Source: Archivesica marissinica (lineage: Eukaryota; Mollusca; Bivalvia; Venerida; Vesicomyidae). Taken from it: DNA of 64,000 nt. The notes under the pieces were generated by a model, which was not told the origin of the DNA, made no database searches, and saw nothing but the letters and a program-made list of their open reading frames with translations. The stretch spans positions 51,504,233 through 51,568,232 of the forward strand of contig CM026403.1 of the NCBI GenBank assembly GCA_014843695.1, written 5' to 3'. Positions 18,981 to 31,112 of this stretch are shown piece by piece (position 1 is the first letter of the stretch; each line of letters begins with the position of its first letter). The position numbers were made by a program, and so were the translations under genes.

Positions 18981-20088
18981 CTGAGTCAAAAAAGAAACGA
19001 TACCAAACTAAAAATGACGTAAAACGGATACAATCCAAGATCTGGTCGACCACGTGTGACGACGCGTGAACAGGACCGTCACATTCGGACGTCACATTTA
19101 CGTGACCGGTTCCTACCTGCTACGCACACAGCTGCCGTTACTCCTGGGATGACCAACAATCGCATCAGTGCACAAACAGTCAGGAACCGGCTCGGTGAAC
19201 GTGGCAGTCGTGCCTATCGGCCATACGTTGGACCCATCCTGACACGACGTCACCGTGACGTACGGCGGGAATGGACGACGGAACGTGCTCGCTGGACTTG
19301 TTTACAGTGGAATTCGGTGATGTTTAGCGATGAATCGCGGTTCTGTTTGCGTCGAGCGGATGGCAGAGAGCGGGTATATCGCAGAGGCGGTGAACGTTAC
19401 GCTGACGCATGTGTACGTCAGGTCGATCTGTTCGGGGGCGGAAGCGTTATGGCGTGGGGCGGTATCACCTTCGGCAGTCGCACTGAACTGTTAGTGGTGG
19501 ACTGGAACCTAAACGCCCAGCGGTACTGTGATGAGATCCTTGCGCCAGTTGTTGTGCCGTTCTTTAACGCCAACAGAAACGTCACACTGTTCCAACAGGA
19601 CAACGCCAGGTGTCATACTGCTCGGATTTCCACCATATTTTTGGAGCAGAACAATATTGAAACCCTGCCGTGGCCTGCTTTGTCACCAGACTTGTCACCC
19701 ATAGAACATTTGTGGGATACGTTAGACGTCAGACGACGTCAGCCTGTAACGTTAAACCAACTGAGGGATGTTTTGCGTCAGGAGTGGACACATATTGACC
19801 AGCAAGAGATTCAGACACTCTTCCGTTCGATGCGACGGCGGTGCATTGCAGTGAGAGACGCAAATGGTGCCCATACTCAGTATTGACGTCTGTGTGAAAA
19901 CTCCATTAGACCCCTGTCCGACGAATTACGTCATCACGCAGCAGACAGTTTCGGAGGCTCATTATGCTTTATGTGCTCCTCTTTCAAACATGTTGGACTA
20001 TCATCTTATGTATTTTCATAGAATTTTCTTAATAAATGTTGAAATTATAGACACATAAACACCAGGTATCGTTTCTTTTTTGACTCAG
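18981..20088 (+). mobile_element. Tc1-like transposon (DD34E), internally deleted
   Basis: Perfect 24-bp terminal inverted repeats start CTGAGTCAAAAAAGAAACGA (18981-19004) and are complemented at 20065-20088. They are flanked by TA at 18979-18980 and 20089-20090. Blocks 2 and 3 have the uninterrupted sequence, giving an empty site. Intact termini suggest it could be mobilised only in trans, because its transposase lacks the N-terminus. Confidence 0.93.
19023..19886 (+). pseudogene. Tc1-family transposase, N-terminally truncated
   Basis: The open frame encodes about 287 residues, starting within NGYNPRSGRPRVTTREQDRH. That is the linker between the two HTH DNA-binding domains, so the first HTH and the start codon are missing; family members usually have about 340 residues. 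The second HTH follows (ISAQTVRNRLGERG). The catalytic DDE core has FSDESRF (first Asp), FQQDNARCHTA (second Asp) and SPDLSPIEHLWD (Glu). There are 34 residues between second Asp and Glu, giving DD34E. The rest of the catalytic domain is open to the stop, so the element died by 5' deletion rather than by accumulated stops, suggesting relative youth. Confidence 0.88.
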
Positions 20089-20090
20089 TA

Positions 20091-21170
20091 TATATGATTA
20101 AATTAAATTCTATTATTGCAAAGGAAAGATCATTAAAATACTGGATTAGATTTATGAAAAATCTCTAATTCTCTTATTAAAATATTTATTGAGAACAATG
20201 CAGCTCCGTACATGGTAAGTGCTGGTTTAATAGAATAGTATATATTATTGATCAATCATCTTGGATTTACTAACTTTTTTAATGAAAACATGAACTATTT
20301 GCCTATTTTTAGACGTCGTATTGAGACAAAAATTCATACAGGATTGGCATAACTCAGTGATTTCAATGTCTAAACTATGTTGCTAATTGTCATTTAAATG
20401 TGAAGTATACATTAATACTTTTGTGAATGACTCTTTAAGGAGGGACCTAATCCGATTTAGGCTCTCTGCACGTCATATGGCAATAGAAACTTGCGGATAC
20501 GCAGGCATCGAGAAAAATCAATGTATTTGTAAACTTTGTAATATGAACTCAATTGAGGATGCCTATCATGTCTTATTATGTTGTCCTCTATATATTCATA
20601 TGAGAAGACAATATTCATTTAATTATGGTCTTCTTTTGGAAAATAATTGTATATAATGTCAACAACCAATCAAAAAGGATTACATAATCTTGCCATATAT
20701 ATTAAAGACGCAATGAACGTGAACATATCCTTACCATGCTAACTGTTCCGTAAATTAAACTATTTTTGTAATTGTTTGTTTTGTCTATATAAATTGAAGT
20801 TAAATGCGTGTTTAAACTTTGGAACTAATGAGTTAATCGGTTTTTTATTCCTACTTTTTTCTCTTATTAATTAAGACCAATCTTTATTTGTTTTCAAGAG
20901 AATTCATCGATAAACAAAGGTATTCAGCAATTTTGTTTCGTATGGCTTTTATGTCATTGCAAGATCAAACTACTAGTTTATTCATATTTATTTTAGCTCT
21001 ATTACGAAACAAGTTCTTTCAACTTATATTAATCACTCTCGATACCTCATTCCTGATGGAATCCATCGCCATGAAGGAGAGAGAAGAGGCAATGTGGAAA
21101 TTAAATGTCTTGCCTAAGGGCACACTATTGTATAGCAGATATAACAGATAGTCAAGTCAATTCAGATTTT
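20091..21170 (+). pseudogene. LINE ORF2 C-terminal relic, block 1 (right part)
   Basis: The continuation of the relic at 18257. Around 20430-20640 it reads SLRRDLIRFRLSARHMAIET, then CICKLCNMNSIEDAYHVLLC and CPLYIHMRRQY. The C..C...H...C pattern is the terminal zinc knuckle of many LINE ORF2 proteins. The 3' part includes one copy of a 52-bp segment that is tandemly repeated in blocks 2 and 3. Confidence 0.6.
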
Positions 21171-23152
21171 ATATAATTGCCAAGTAAACTGCTTATTTAC
21201 ACACAATCAGAAAAGAATGACATATGCAACATATTTACTAATACAATATTCATTTTATAATAATGAGCTTAACAATTCATTTGATTACATTATGGTTATA
21301 TATATTTGCATATTTATTATGTCTGTTGTTACAATGTAACCATGGCAAAAAAAGTTGTTGTTGTTGGTTAAAAAGTGTCACTTTTCGTTGTATTTTAGCC
21401 AGGTTTCTAATTACACCTGTTTGAGCTGACTTCATAATAGTTACTAACTTTCTTAAATGATAAGAGTCTATCTTAAAATACTAATTGTGATAGTATTTAT
21501 GTGTATCTAGAAGCATTATTATAACTTCTCTTATAATTCTTCCAGAATGGCAATGTATATTTTATAGTGATAATTTATTTTACACATGTCTGTAATATTG
21601 TATTATACATTGATGAGACGAAAATAAAGATATACTACTACTACTTACATAAGCCGTGTATAATAACGTCTGTTGTTACTATATGTGAGTATGTTGAAAA
21701 CAATAATTTTACATGATGTTTTCCACAATCACTTCCAAACCCATTGAAATGTATACAAATAATGTGACGACACTTACCTCTTTATGACACATTCAATACA
21801 ATAATATAATATGTCAGTAGACTGTGATAGTTTGATTATATGTGATTAGATTAGTCTCGTACGTATCATTCTGTTATAATGAATGATGTTGTGCTTTTCC
21901 ACGATAATGTGTTGTGTATATGTATGTATTGTACAACGATGAGACTGAAATAAAGAATAAATCCATTCAATTGAATTTTCACATTTCATTCTCGGAAAAC
22001 AATTTTGATCTTTGCTTTCAAATTGTTGAGATTATACAGTGAATAAAGATCGATGCTTGGTGGTTGGTCCGATAAGCGAAACTTTACAAAGATTTACTTT
22101 GCTAGCGCCTTTTCTGCGTGTTGGCAAAACAATATAGTGCAGTTTTCTGTATATTATTAATAAGCTCTCGCCATGTTTATTGGTTTCAACATATGTATTC
22201 ATTCATAATGCACAGTACATATCTATTGTATACAGAATGAAAATGGACTTAATCGAAAGCTTAAAGTTTATTTGTAGGTAGCGTGTTCCCGTGGCAATTT
22301 ATTCTACACATAAAAGTATAAACATTATTTATTCTTACAACTATTGCGAAACAAGCATTAACGCTTATCTTATTAACTCTTAGTTCTGACAACTATCCCT
22401 GCAATATCCATTTCTATATCATAAACTATTTGATATGGACTACCATTATTAGATGTCATTACTTTGTCCACTCATAAATCGTTTCGTATTTCTATATAAT
22501 AACATATTTTATTCATTATATGTAGCTCTAAGATGTAAATAAATCTACTTACTCCCTTGTGCATAGAAATTAGTAGTAACAACTTTATTCTGTTTTAAAT
22601 GTATTTATATCCTGTTTCTATGCCTCCAACAGTCGAAGGCACCGTAGAGTGCGCCGTTCGTTTGCCATAACTCTTCATTATACGTACATGCTAGTTTCTA
22701 GCTACAAATAAATTCCTAAGTGAATGTGTACTCCCTGTTATAGGTTATGCAGCGTATTCGCCTGGGCGAGCGATCTAAGTCGATTATTACTCTGCTATAA
22801 TATTACAGTAGTTCCTTAGTTGAACTTTTTTGATGCAATGCACCTATTTGACTGTGAAAATCTGGTACAACGTTGATACGCCAATCGATTGATATAACTG
22901 ATTCGCGCTGATTGGTTTGGATATTAAGAGGATGTTTCTTTGTTTCAGTGGATGACCGAATTATATTTCACAGAATTGACATTGGAAGCATTACTATCAA
23001 GAGGGGCTGGCGCTAGCTAGCTATGTGAACTAATACCATTCGTCTAAGCAAGCAAATTTTCTTGTTATTTTAATGCTGAAATGTGTTTATAATAGAAAAC
23101 GATGCAACCGTGCGCTAAATTGCACTAGAACGTCGTGTTTAGACAACCTTAA
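21171..23152. other. Shared block sequence with two retrotransposon-like tails
   Basis: Two GATGAGAC(G/T)(A/G)AAATAAAGA motifs at about 21613 and 21938 look like 3' ends of non-LTR elements. The rest is AT-rich without recognisable genes. Equivalent sequence lies at 36490-38610 and 57610-59203, with small indels. Confidence 0.5.
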
Positions 23153-23371
23153 ATGTTGTCACAAAATACGTCATGCATGACGACACTAACAGCTCGAGTC
23201 AGTTTAATGTTCGAGTTGACAACATTTCAACATGCAGCAGCTAGGTACCACACGAGCAAAGCAGTGAGAAATAAAAGTTGCTATTCCACTGGACAACCCG
23301 GTGAATTATCGTCCGAGACCGCATTTTATTGGGGCGTCCACAGCACCGAGGGTGCAACAACAAAGTTATAA
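23153..23371 (+). CDS. Small conserved ORF of unknown status, block 1
   Basis: A 72-codon ATG-started frame (MLSQNTSCMTTLTARVSLMF and on) is kept intact, with same start region and stop, in blocks 2 (38611-38829) and 3 (59204-59422). I do not recognise the product. Conservation may simply reflect recent duplication, so coding status is doubtful. Confidence 0.2.
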   Translation: MLSQNTSCMTTLTARVSLMFELTTFQHAAARYHTSKAVRNKSCYSTGQPGELSSETAFYWGVHSTEGATTKL

Positions 23372-23709
23372 AACGTCACAGTTTTGTGCAATACAAATCT
23401 GTTCGCGTTCCGTGAAACGGAAATAATGATTCGCCGCCTGTTCAAATATCTGAAACGGCCACGCACATTCTGTCCTTTGTGATGCTTGCATGTTTTGGTA
23501 CACGGTGTTGGGCAATTGCATGGAGGGGGCAGGTCAACGGTCTGCACGATACTGGCAGTATCACTTGTAGAGTGGATCTAATTTGGTAACTGTTTGGGTT
23601 TGGGCTTGCATCCACATCGTGCACTGCACATATGTTCGCCTTACGTGTTCTTGTATCGTTGTTGAACAGCACACACGCTGGTTGAAGTCAAGTTTCTTCA
23701 TAGAGATAT

Positions 23710-23911
23710 TCAGTGGAAGGGTCGGTCTTCTTTAATCGCAGACACAAGGAACTTTTCAGCTTTGCTTGACATCTGTGATGACTGTTCTTCTACAGCAAAC
23801 CCTTCCAGTAGGGAGATCCATGAATAGGTACTGTCGCAACCACTGAGAGCATGCATAGCTGGGAGATATGACACCAAACCATTGTCCAAACCATCGATTT
23901 CTTCGCTGTGG
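23710..23911 (-). pseudogene. Orphan terminal exon with HALSGCDST motif, block 1
   Basis: After a good acceptor (ACTTCTATTCCAG on the minus strand) the frame reads HSEEIDGLDNGLVSYLPAMH, then ALSGCDSTYSWISLLEGF, and ends in VSAIKEDRPFH and a stop. The (M/F)HA(L/F)(S/T)GCD(T/S)T signature is, from memory, characteristic of a large uncharacterised invertebrate protein family. The frame is open in three blocks, and substitutions change residues but not the frame. No upstream exon with matching phase was proved. I treat it as a gene fragment carried by the duplication. Confidence 0.4.
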
Positions 23912-24007
23912 CTGGAATAGAAGTAAGTTTAACAACAAAAGTATTGCCTGTTGGTAGGGATTCTAGCATATAGGTACTTCTGCTTATCCTGTGTTTGGTC
24001 TCAACAC

Positions 24008-24018
24008 AACCTTCTCAC
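24008..24018. other. Empty insertion site of the 2A-LINE, block 1
   Basis: AACCTTCTCAC here corresponds to AACCCTTCTCAC, which flanks both ends of LINE copy B (39465-39476 and 43951-43962) and the right end of copy A (11764-11775). Sequence on both sides is continuous with the flanks of the occupied blocks, so block 1 shows the pre-integration state. Confidence 0.85.
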
Positions 24019-24100
24019 CAATGTCCAAGCATTCAAGTAATCCCACAACAACCTCATGTTGTCCATAATCCAGAAGCGTATTCGCACAATCATGGTCATT
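24019..24100 (-). pseudogene. Candidate orphan exon, block 1
   Basis: The block-1 counterpart of 11776-11857, reading NDHDCANTLLDYGQHEVVVG and LLECLDI before the GTGAG donor. It lies about 110 bp from the HALSGCDST exon on the same strand. The simplest splice between them would be out of phase, so a joint gene is not established. Confidence 0.25.
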
Positions 24101-24599
24101 CTTTGTAGATTTTGGATTGAAACAGGCTGATCGTTCTGTGTTTGATGTAATACATGTAATGTCCAAACGTGTCAATGATAACAACACAAATACTGTAGTA
24201 CGTTTATTATTCATTCATTCAACATTAATACATAACACATTTACAAACAACGGTATCTCTGAGGAAAATAATGCAAACATTGGATACATGAATTTAAAGC
24301 CGGAATACACAACTATCAATGTACCAGCGTCATGTTTTGGATGAACTTTTAATATCTCAAGAACATCATACACAACTATAATCATCACCGCATTACAACC
24401 TCTTCATTTAGTGCCAATGTTGGCATTGCAGCAGTCAAATATTAAAACACATAACACAATTCACCGCCTAGGCTTACTTACGACTTTCTTTTGGAACTTT
24501 CAAAGCATCACCAATAGCTAGTCTATATGTCCAAGCAAATGAACCATCTCATACGGGAAAATTATCAGTACAATAAGCGTTTAAGCTAAACCCAAAATT
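24101..24599. other. Shared block sequence, no gene recognised
   Basis: The counterpart of 11858-12356. It contains the same AT-rich sequence with an open 75-codon plus frame of no recognisable similarity. Confidence 0.35.
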
Positions 24600-24800
24600 G
24601 GGCTTCCGTGGCCGAGTGCTTAAGGTCGTTGACTTCAACTCCTCACCGCTTTATGTTACAATCCAGATTGGAGTGTCGAATTTTGTCATGGCAAGAAGCT
24701 GTCCAGCTAGCTTCTTGGTGGTCTATATTCTACCTGGGTGCCAGTTCGGGCATGACACATTGCTCTGAGGTCACCCTATGTATTTCGCCACGAATAAGAG
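24600..24800 (+). mobile_element. tRNA-Ser/Leu-like SINE, family B, block 1
   Basis: Same element as 12357-12605: TTCCGTGGCCGAGTGCTTAA head, decayed B-box and GTCCAGCTAGCTTCTTGGTG body. It has a single copy of the 20-bp segment. Confidence 0.62.
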
Positions 24801-25864
24801 CTAGATATGGGCCATATGAACAAAGCTGTTGGTGGCACTTCCCACAACATAAGCAAGAAAACATGGCAAAACCAACGACGATATTCCATCTTGCCCATCG
24901 CATCGAGGTTGCTATTCACAATGCCAATTTTAACATTTAATATAAGATTTAGCTCGCTGGTTACTATACATCATCGTGATAATCTGAAATAAAATGCCGA
25001 CGCCATCGTCTTCAAATTACATTTAAAATGAAATGAGGACCATATGTACGAGTATGCATCAATTTACACAGATTGACACACGGTAAAACTAACAACGAAA
25101 TACGATATAGAAATATATGGGACATGTAATGGATCTCAATCTGGACGTACCGGTGTCAGAGTAAATTTCCACACATTTATGAAATTCATCAATTGGAGCA
25201 GCCGATGATAAATGATAAAATGAAATCAATGAATATCCATAGACAAAAAAGATATCAAAAACAGTGTTTACTTTGTATTTTAGCATACTAAAATTGTTAC
25301 TTTCTGCACATGTAATGGCTAATTTGTATTATCTGACAGGAAATGTATGTTTTTTTCTGAACCTTTGTCTGTACTGCAATCAATAGGCAGCATGAACATA
25401 TAAAAATAATCTTCTTTACAAATTATTGATTAAATATGCATACATTACATTGACTAAACATGCAGTCTATTGCTGAATGCCAATGAGAGACATCGGTCAG
25501 TTACTGCCCCTGAATACTCCCTAAAAGTAAATAGGTCCTATTAAGTGTTTTCCTCTGTTTTTATCGTTGTTTCCTTTGCACAACATGCTAGAAATTATAT
25601 TCCACTATCGCTTATATATCGATATATCTCTTACAGCGTATGCAATGGGTACCGTTTTGTAAAACAGTGCTATCAGTTAATTAACACGATTTGGATAAAA
25701 TCGCAGTTATCATACCGCAACATCTGGTTAGGCAACAACAGTAAATGCAAAGGATTCTAACTAAAAGGACCTATTCACATTTTGGAATAAATCAGACTTT
25801 ATCTGACAAGGGAGGCAATAGAAAATTAGAGATGCCTCTTATTGAAATCATTTTTGTAACCATG
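24801..25864. other. Shared block sequence, no gene recognised
   Basis: AT-rich non-coding interval, partly matched in block 2 (45171-45904). About 25450-25850 seems specific to block 1. Only short unsupported frames are present. Confidence 0.35.
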
Positions 25865-26135
25865 ATAAAAAAAATGTTGATAGATGTGCAATACAAGCAA
25901 TTCGTCTGAAATATACAACGTATAAGATTCCATACACTGATGCTAGACAATCAATTATTGCTTATGATACATCCCAATGGCGACCTTCTTAGAATAATAT
26001 ACAATTCAACAAACTTCATTTAACTAAGCTATACATCGGTGAACCATCTTCTATGCAACCCTTCAACCATAGAGAGGAAACAGTGGTACCATGACTAGGA
26101 TGAGACATACCCAGTTCAATCATTCATTTAATGAA
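25865..26135 (+). pseudogene. LINE RNase-H-like tail relic, block 1
   Basis: The counterpart of 12905-13172 with further damage: a stop replaces the Trp codon in the PSW segment (TTAGAAT at about 25990) and an extra-base change shifts the TMTRxRHTQF tail. Confidence 0.55.
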
Positions 26136-26777
26136 AATAGAGGATTTACCATTATAGTACATACCATGTCATTCCTATATTAATGCGCAACAATTAACTG
26201 TGCCATTCGTCAAAAACATTGTAAATTTGCGTCAATACAAGAGTGTTCCGACACAGTCCAATACGGCATTGTATTGTTAAAGTAATCACATATTGACCTT
26301 AGTACAGCTTGGTAAATTGCCATTGAATTGATCTCATTTCGTTTTTATTACACATACATTTTACATGTATTGTTATCTCTCCTGCATACACTATACTTAC
26401 CCGGTGCGATATAGTTTAGTACGATATTAAGCCAATATTCACTCACTAATATTAACATTGCCCCATGTAGTGCATGCGGAATCAGGTACAACGTACATGC
26501 CCATCCAGAGTATACAGTACAATTATAAAACATAGACAAACAGTCTTGAAATACGCGTGCAATTTAGACATTGTATAATTATGTTTTCCAGTCCGCAATT
26601 TTCTGATTTGAATTGCAAGTACATTATCAAGAAAACAATATGCTACTTTCTTTTAATAGTTGATGTATTTATCAGTAGTTCTAGATGTAGAGATGCATAA
26701 CACAGGGTCTTAATAGTGTATCCACATTGATAGAAAGCTACTTGCAAATGCAGGTGTTCTGCTATCACAGTAGTCAT
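26136..26777. other. GPCR copy 2 downstream region
   Basis: Matches 13173-13658 but carries about 150 extra bases near 26450-26620. No gene recognised. Confidence 0.4.
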
Positions 26778-27927
26778 TCAATCTTCTTGATATATAACTG
26801 TACTGGTTTCAGACACCGCACTTCTGAGAGCGAGTGCTGAATCGACGGAGTATATAGTCGATGCATTACGATTAATTTCTCTAGAACATCTTCTCAGGCA
26901 GGGAATCATATCCAGAAAAAGGCTACGAAACTGAGTTGAGAACATGATGTATATTATGAAATTACATGAAGTGGTTCAGTTGTTCAAAAGTGAGACCAAC
27001 TCCTTGCAATATAATCAGTCCATCTTTTTTCGAACCAAAAATGGGTTAATTTGTCGCGGTAGCTATAATAACTGTGACTGTAATTGGTGTAACCCATACA
27101 ATGTACGCAACGACTACACCAACCAACATTAACAATATACGAGACGTATCATGCGCTGACCGTTCATTGATACCTTGGGCAAGTACTTCAAGCATGCGAT
27201 GACTTTTAACAAGCGAAATAATAATCGGTGGCGTAATAGAGAGAAAAATGGTCATGGGAGCCAGTGAATATAATGTTGCACCAATAATGATGGTAATTTT
27301 ATGTAGGACCTTGGTATCTTGTGTGACAAAATCAGGTCTACAAATGCCATCAACAATGCTTGTTGTAATTGACCTAATGATTTGTATAGTAGTTTGAAAT
27401 AGATACACAGTAGCAATGGCAGCCAACACATTTAGACGTGTAACTAGTGTTCTGGCTTTCAGTGGGAAAAGTACAGCAATGAATCTCTCTAATGCGACCA
27501 ACACCACGCACCAAGAAGCTGTAGCTTTTGCAAAGCGATATAGTGTAATAAATAGCTTACATCCGATTACTGTAATTGCCCTAATATCACCACCGTGCCA
27601 AATATCTTTCATAAATTGCTGATTGAACAGATTTGTCAGCAACACTAGCGAATCGGAAAATGCCAATGCGCATAAAATATATCGTGATGTGACCTTGCGA
27701 AATTTGACATGCGTTACAGTAAGAATGACACAACTGTTTCCTAGCAGACCAACACATAATAAGATAGGACAGATAAATAGTTGTGCAAGATTCATTCTGC
27801 CTTGCAATAACTGCCATTCCGGCTTATATCCTATTAGTGCAGCATATGCCGTAGTATTCCACACTGCATTTGTGCCTTCCGTATCATTAATGGATGTCAG
27901 GCCTGTAGCTGTAGTAGAATTATCCAT
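26778..27927 (-). pseudogene. Rhodopsin-like GPCR, copy 2, broken
   Basis: Alignment by eye with copy 1 shows the whole receptor, but two lesions fall in the last third. First, a C-to-T change turns the Gln codon of the TNQPIF motif (extracellular loop 3) into TAA at about 27045. Second, a 1-bp insertion in the TM7 NHSCNF segment near 26970 shifts the frame. The 293 residues before the stop include TM1-TM6 with GN, ERF and VWVTP motifs but no TM7 or tail, so normal signalling is not expected. An extra in-frame ATG precedes the usual start. A truncated product could still be made; no sequence evidence favours that. Confidence 0.85.
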
Positions 27928-28189
27928 CATTGTATCTCAGTCATGATCTGAAAAAGTATCATCAATTAATCCACAATGCAGGTAATGTACAAAATTGTGC
28001 AATTATATAGTACTAAATTAATGTTAAAGTCATATATTCCTGTTCTTGAAACTGACTGTCAACATATGTTGCTAGCACGCAATTATATTCGTTGCACAAC
28101 CAGTATTACTCTTGTTTTGCAGTAAATAAATCCACCCTTTCTAACATTTTAATATACTTGAGCATTGAAGAATACTATTTAATCTTGTT

Positions 28190-28398
28190 TTGACTCGAAT
28201 AGTCTGTTCTCATTCGGCACTCTTCGGACCGGGAGGTATGCGAGATGGTACGGTGGTCGCCAGATCGGATAGGTGGGTTTTCTCCGGGTACTCCGGTTTT
28301 CTCCCACACGAATGACCATATATACGCTTTCATCCGCGCCAATGAGAGTGATTAATATAAGTTGCTTGAACTTGCATTGAAAAATAAATAAAGTTTAA
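28190..28398 (+). mobile_element. SINE, family C, block 2
   Basis: Same element and position relative to the GPCR as 15070-15285, with CTCCGGGTACTCCGG core and AAAATAAATAAAG tail. Confidence 0.68.
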
Positions 28399-28789
28399 CT
28401 TTAAACTCATCATGACTCATTTTCTCCGTAACATAGCATAGTAGTAAGTAATGTTTAGTTTGATTATATTTTATTTGTATATGTGAACAAATAAGTACAA
28501 TCACAAGCATACAAGTATTACATACATACACAAATGGGTTGGACCACAAGCTATGGCAACATTAGATTCGGTCCTCCCCATTGTAGCAGACAAATAAGTT
28601 TTGAATTGTTCTCCTGCTACAGAAGCCCATCCTATTGCACGTAGTAAGTATCGTTTTGATACACGAGATCTAGTAGGACCTGCTACAGCTCTTGCTGCAT
28701 ATTGCACTTTTTTTAGTGTTTCGTTTTATATCTTGAACCTAAAACTTTAGAAAATGATGTAATTATATTGGATATGTGTTTGCTAAAAG
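28399..28789. other. GPCR copy 2 far-upstream flank
   Basis: Non-coding sequence shared with blocks 3 and 4. Minus-strand small frames (for example SRVSKRYLLRAIGWASVAGE near 28650) suggest a decayed LINE C-terminus but are too short to call. Confidence 0.35.
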
Positions 28790-29620
28790 TAATATCAAGA
28801 TGTTTGTTTGTGGTGTTCAATAAAAGTTACACGAGTGTTATTAAAGTACACATTAGGGCTGTCTCTTTCACATAGGAGAAAAAAAGCATTGCGTCTGTTT
28901 TTGTTGGATTGAATTTAACCAGCGATTGCTTGGATCCAGGACATAAGAGTGTTCATATCGTCGTTAAGTGTTGTCTCCATTAGAGATATGTAACTTATTG
29001 ATGTTGCAAGAGAACCGTCACTGTCGTCTGCGAATAGTCTGGTAATACGTATCAAAGAATCTGCAATATCATTAACATAAATTAAATATAGTAAAGGACA
29101 TATGAATGAACCCTGTTAGACACCTTCCTGTATTTTTCTACAGAAAATAAGGTTCTAACAAACACATTTATGTTGATTACAATTTGATAAGTAATCTGAA
29201 AACTACTTCAGCACATTTCCGGTAATACCATATTGCTTTATCTTAAATGTTAATCCGTTATGCCATACTCAGTCAAATGCCTTGGATATACCACAAAATA
29301 GTATACATGTTGATTCATTATCATCTAATTACCAGCACATTTGATTATAGATATATATTAATTTGTTGATGGTTGAATGGCATCCATATTGTTTGGGATA
29401 TATAACATTATTTGCATGTAAATAGTTATATATTTCTTTAAAAATCACTTGTTCCATCACCTTACTAACACGGTTGATTACAGAAATCAGTCAATTGTTT
29501 GACGGTTCGTCTTGTTACCATTGTCATAGAGTGGAATTAGATTAGCTGATTTCCTACATCTAGGATAGTGAAATTAATGTGCGCGTATTACTTTTAGCAT
29601 ATTGTGTTAAAAGAGCTGGC
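28790..29620 (-). pseudogene. CR1-like reverse-transcriptase relic, block 2
   Basis: The counterpart of 16580-17420. The RITRLFADDSDGSLATS box is better kept than in block 1, followed by FNPTKTDAMLF. Upstream motifs are interrupted by stops. Confidence 0.6.
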
Positions 29621-30299
29621 ATCAAACTGGACACTCGAATACACTTCAATTTCTTTTTATTGAACAGGTATATGACTTTAACTATCCAAAGCAGATTGTG
29701 TAATGCTTGTTTCCAAATGTTCACTCAATTATCTCTAGTTGTTAATGTTCACTAGACCGTTCATTAGAACACGAATATTATCTTTTGAACACAGAAATTG
29801 TGTTGAAACGAAATGAATTTTGTTTAGCATTTGCTGCCAACCGTTCTCTTATCAGATATATTGTTAATCTACTATCTTATGATTGTTCCTATATCATGTC
29901 CATGTTGTATTTATTCTTAGAAGCAGCTGCTAAATAGGTCACCCTCAATCTGATGGAGAATGATAATTGTTTTTCTAAAACCATTTCTTAATTGCGCATA
30001 AGTGCCCATATTTTCTTCAATTTATTAGCACTATGCATTGGAATTTAGTATTAGTTTTCAATTAGCGACTGCTCCTCAATTTTATCATGTGTATAATGCT
30101 TTGATTGCATGCAATGATGTGGATAACTGTGATAAAAGCTATTGTAATTTTTTAATTGAATGGCTAGGTACGATGTTAATTTGATATATGTTTATATTTG
30201 CTGTATAGTACATAGATGAGACTAAAATAAAGATGAAAGATTGATGCAATTTATCAATTAATTCAATCAACATCAGACAAATTCTAATATAGACTGAAA
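29621..30299. other. Shared block sequence with retrotransposon-like tail
   Basis: The counterpart of 17421-18035 with an additional ~130 bp near 30000-30120 also present in block 3. Contains TAGATGAGACTAAAATAAAG near 30215. Confidence 0.45.
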
Positions 30300-30525
30300 G
30301 CTCGATCCCCCGTCTAATCCTAATAAAATTAACAGTCTTTCAAATGGGACATTAAACCGAGGTATCGTGTTGGTGTTGTACACCGTACACGTAAAAGAAC
30401 CAGAGGAGACTCTGGAATGGGTCTCTCTCTGTATCATTGCACTATCAATCAACAATCTAAAATGACTAATCTCTTCAGGAGGCGTCGCTCATATGGGCAA
30501 CCGGTAGCGACGATAAATAAACGTA
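30300..30525 (+). mobile_element. tRNA-derived SINE, family A, block 2
   Basis: Orthologous to 18036-18256, with the same truncated head, core and GATAAATAAA tail. Confidence 0.75.
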
Positions 30526-31112
30526 ACTTGGGCTTGAAAGTTAATGTTTCCAAGACCAATGTCAGTGTTTTTGAAAAACGAAAACAGATTCGAAATGTGG
30601 ATATATGTATTAATAAGTTGAATTTGTTGACCATTTCATTTATTTGGGAATACATTTTTCCCGTACGGGCAATATCTATCTTCCTATGATGTCGAACCCC
30701 TCGCGGGGACGTAGACATGTGATTATCAAGTGCTGTAAAATTTTTAGCTGAACAAGCTCTAAGAACGCATCATAGTCTTCTCTTTTTGATAAAGTCAAAA
30801 TTAAGTTATCTATGTTCGACACTATGATTGCCCCATTGTATTGGTTTCAACATATTTATCGGTCATTATGTACAGTACATATCAATTACATAGCTATACA
30901 AACGAAAATGGATTTAATCGGAAGCTTAAAGCTTATTATGATTATCCCCATTTTATTGTATGGTGCTGAAGTTTGGGGTGCGTACAACTGTACGGAAATT
31001 GATAAATTTCACATTAATTTGTGTAAGCGGATTCTTGAACTCCGCAACCGACACCCACCAATGCTATATTAGGTGAGCTTGGTAGATATCCGCATTATAG
31101 TATTGCATCTAT
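30526..31112 (+). pseudogene. LINE reverse-transcriptase relic, block 2 (left part)
   Basis: The counterpart of 18257-18978, with GLKVNVSKTNVSVFEKRKQI and IPILLYGAEVWGAYN. It is interrupted at 31112 by a younger LINE insertion. Confidence 0.6.

Noticed and set aside
24019..24100. Joining the 27-codon exon to the HALSGCDST exon as one gene
   Set aside because: The donor leaves one base over, while the downstream frame needs two, so the simplest splice is out of phase.
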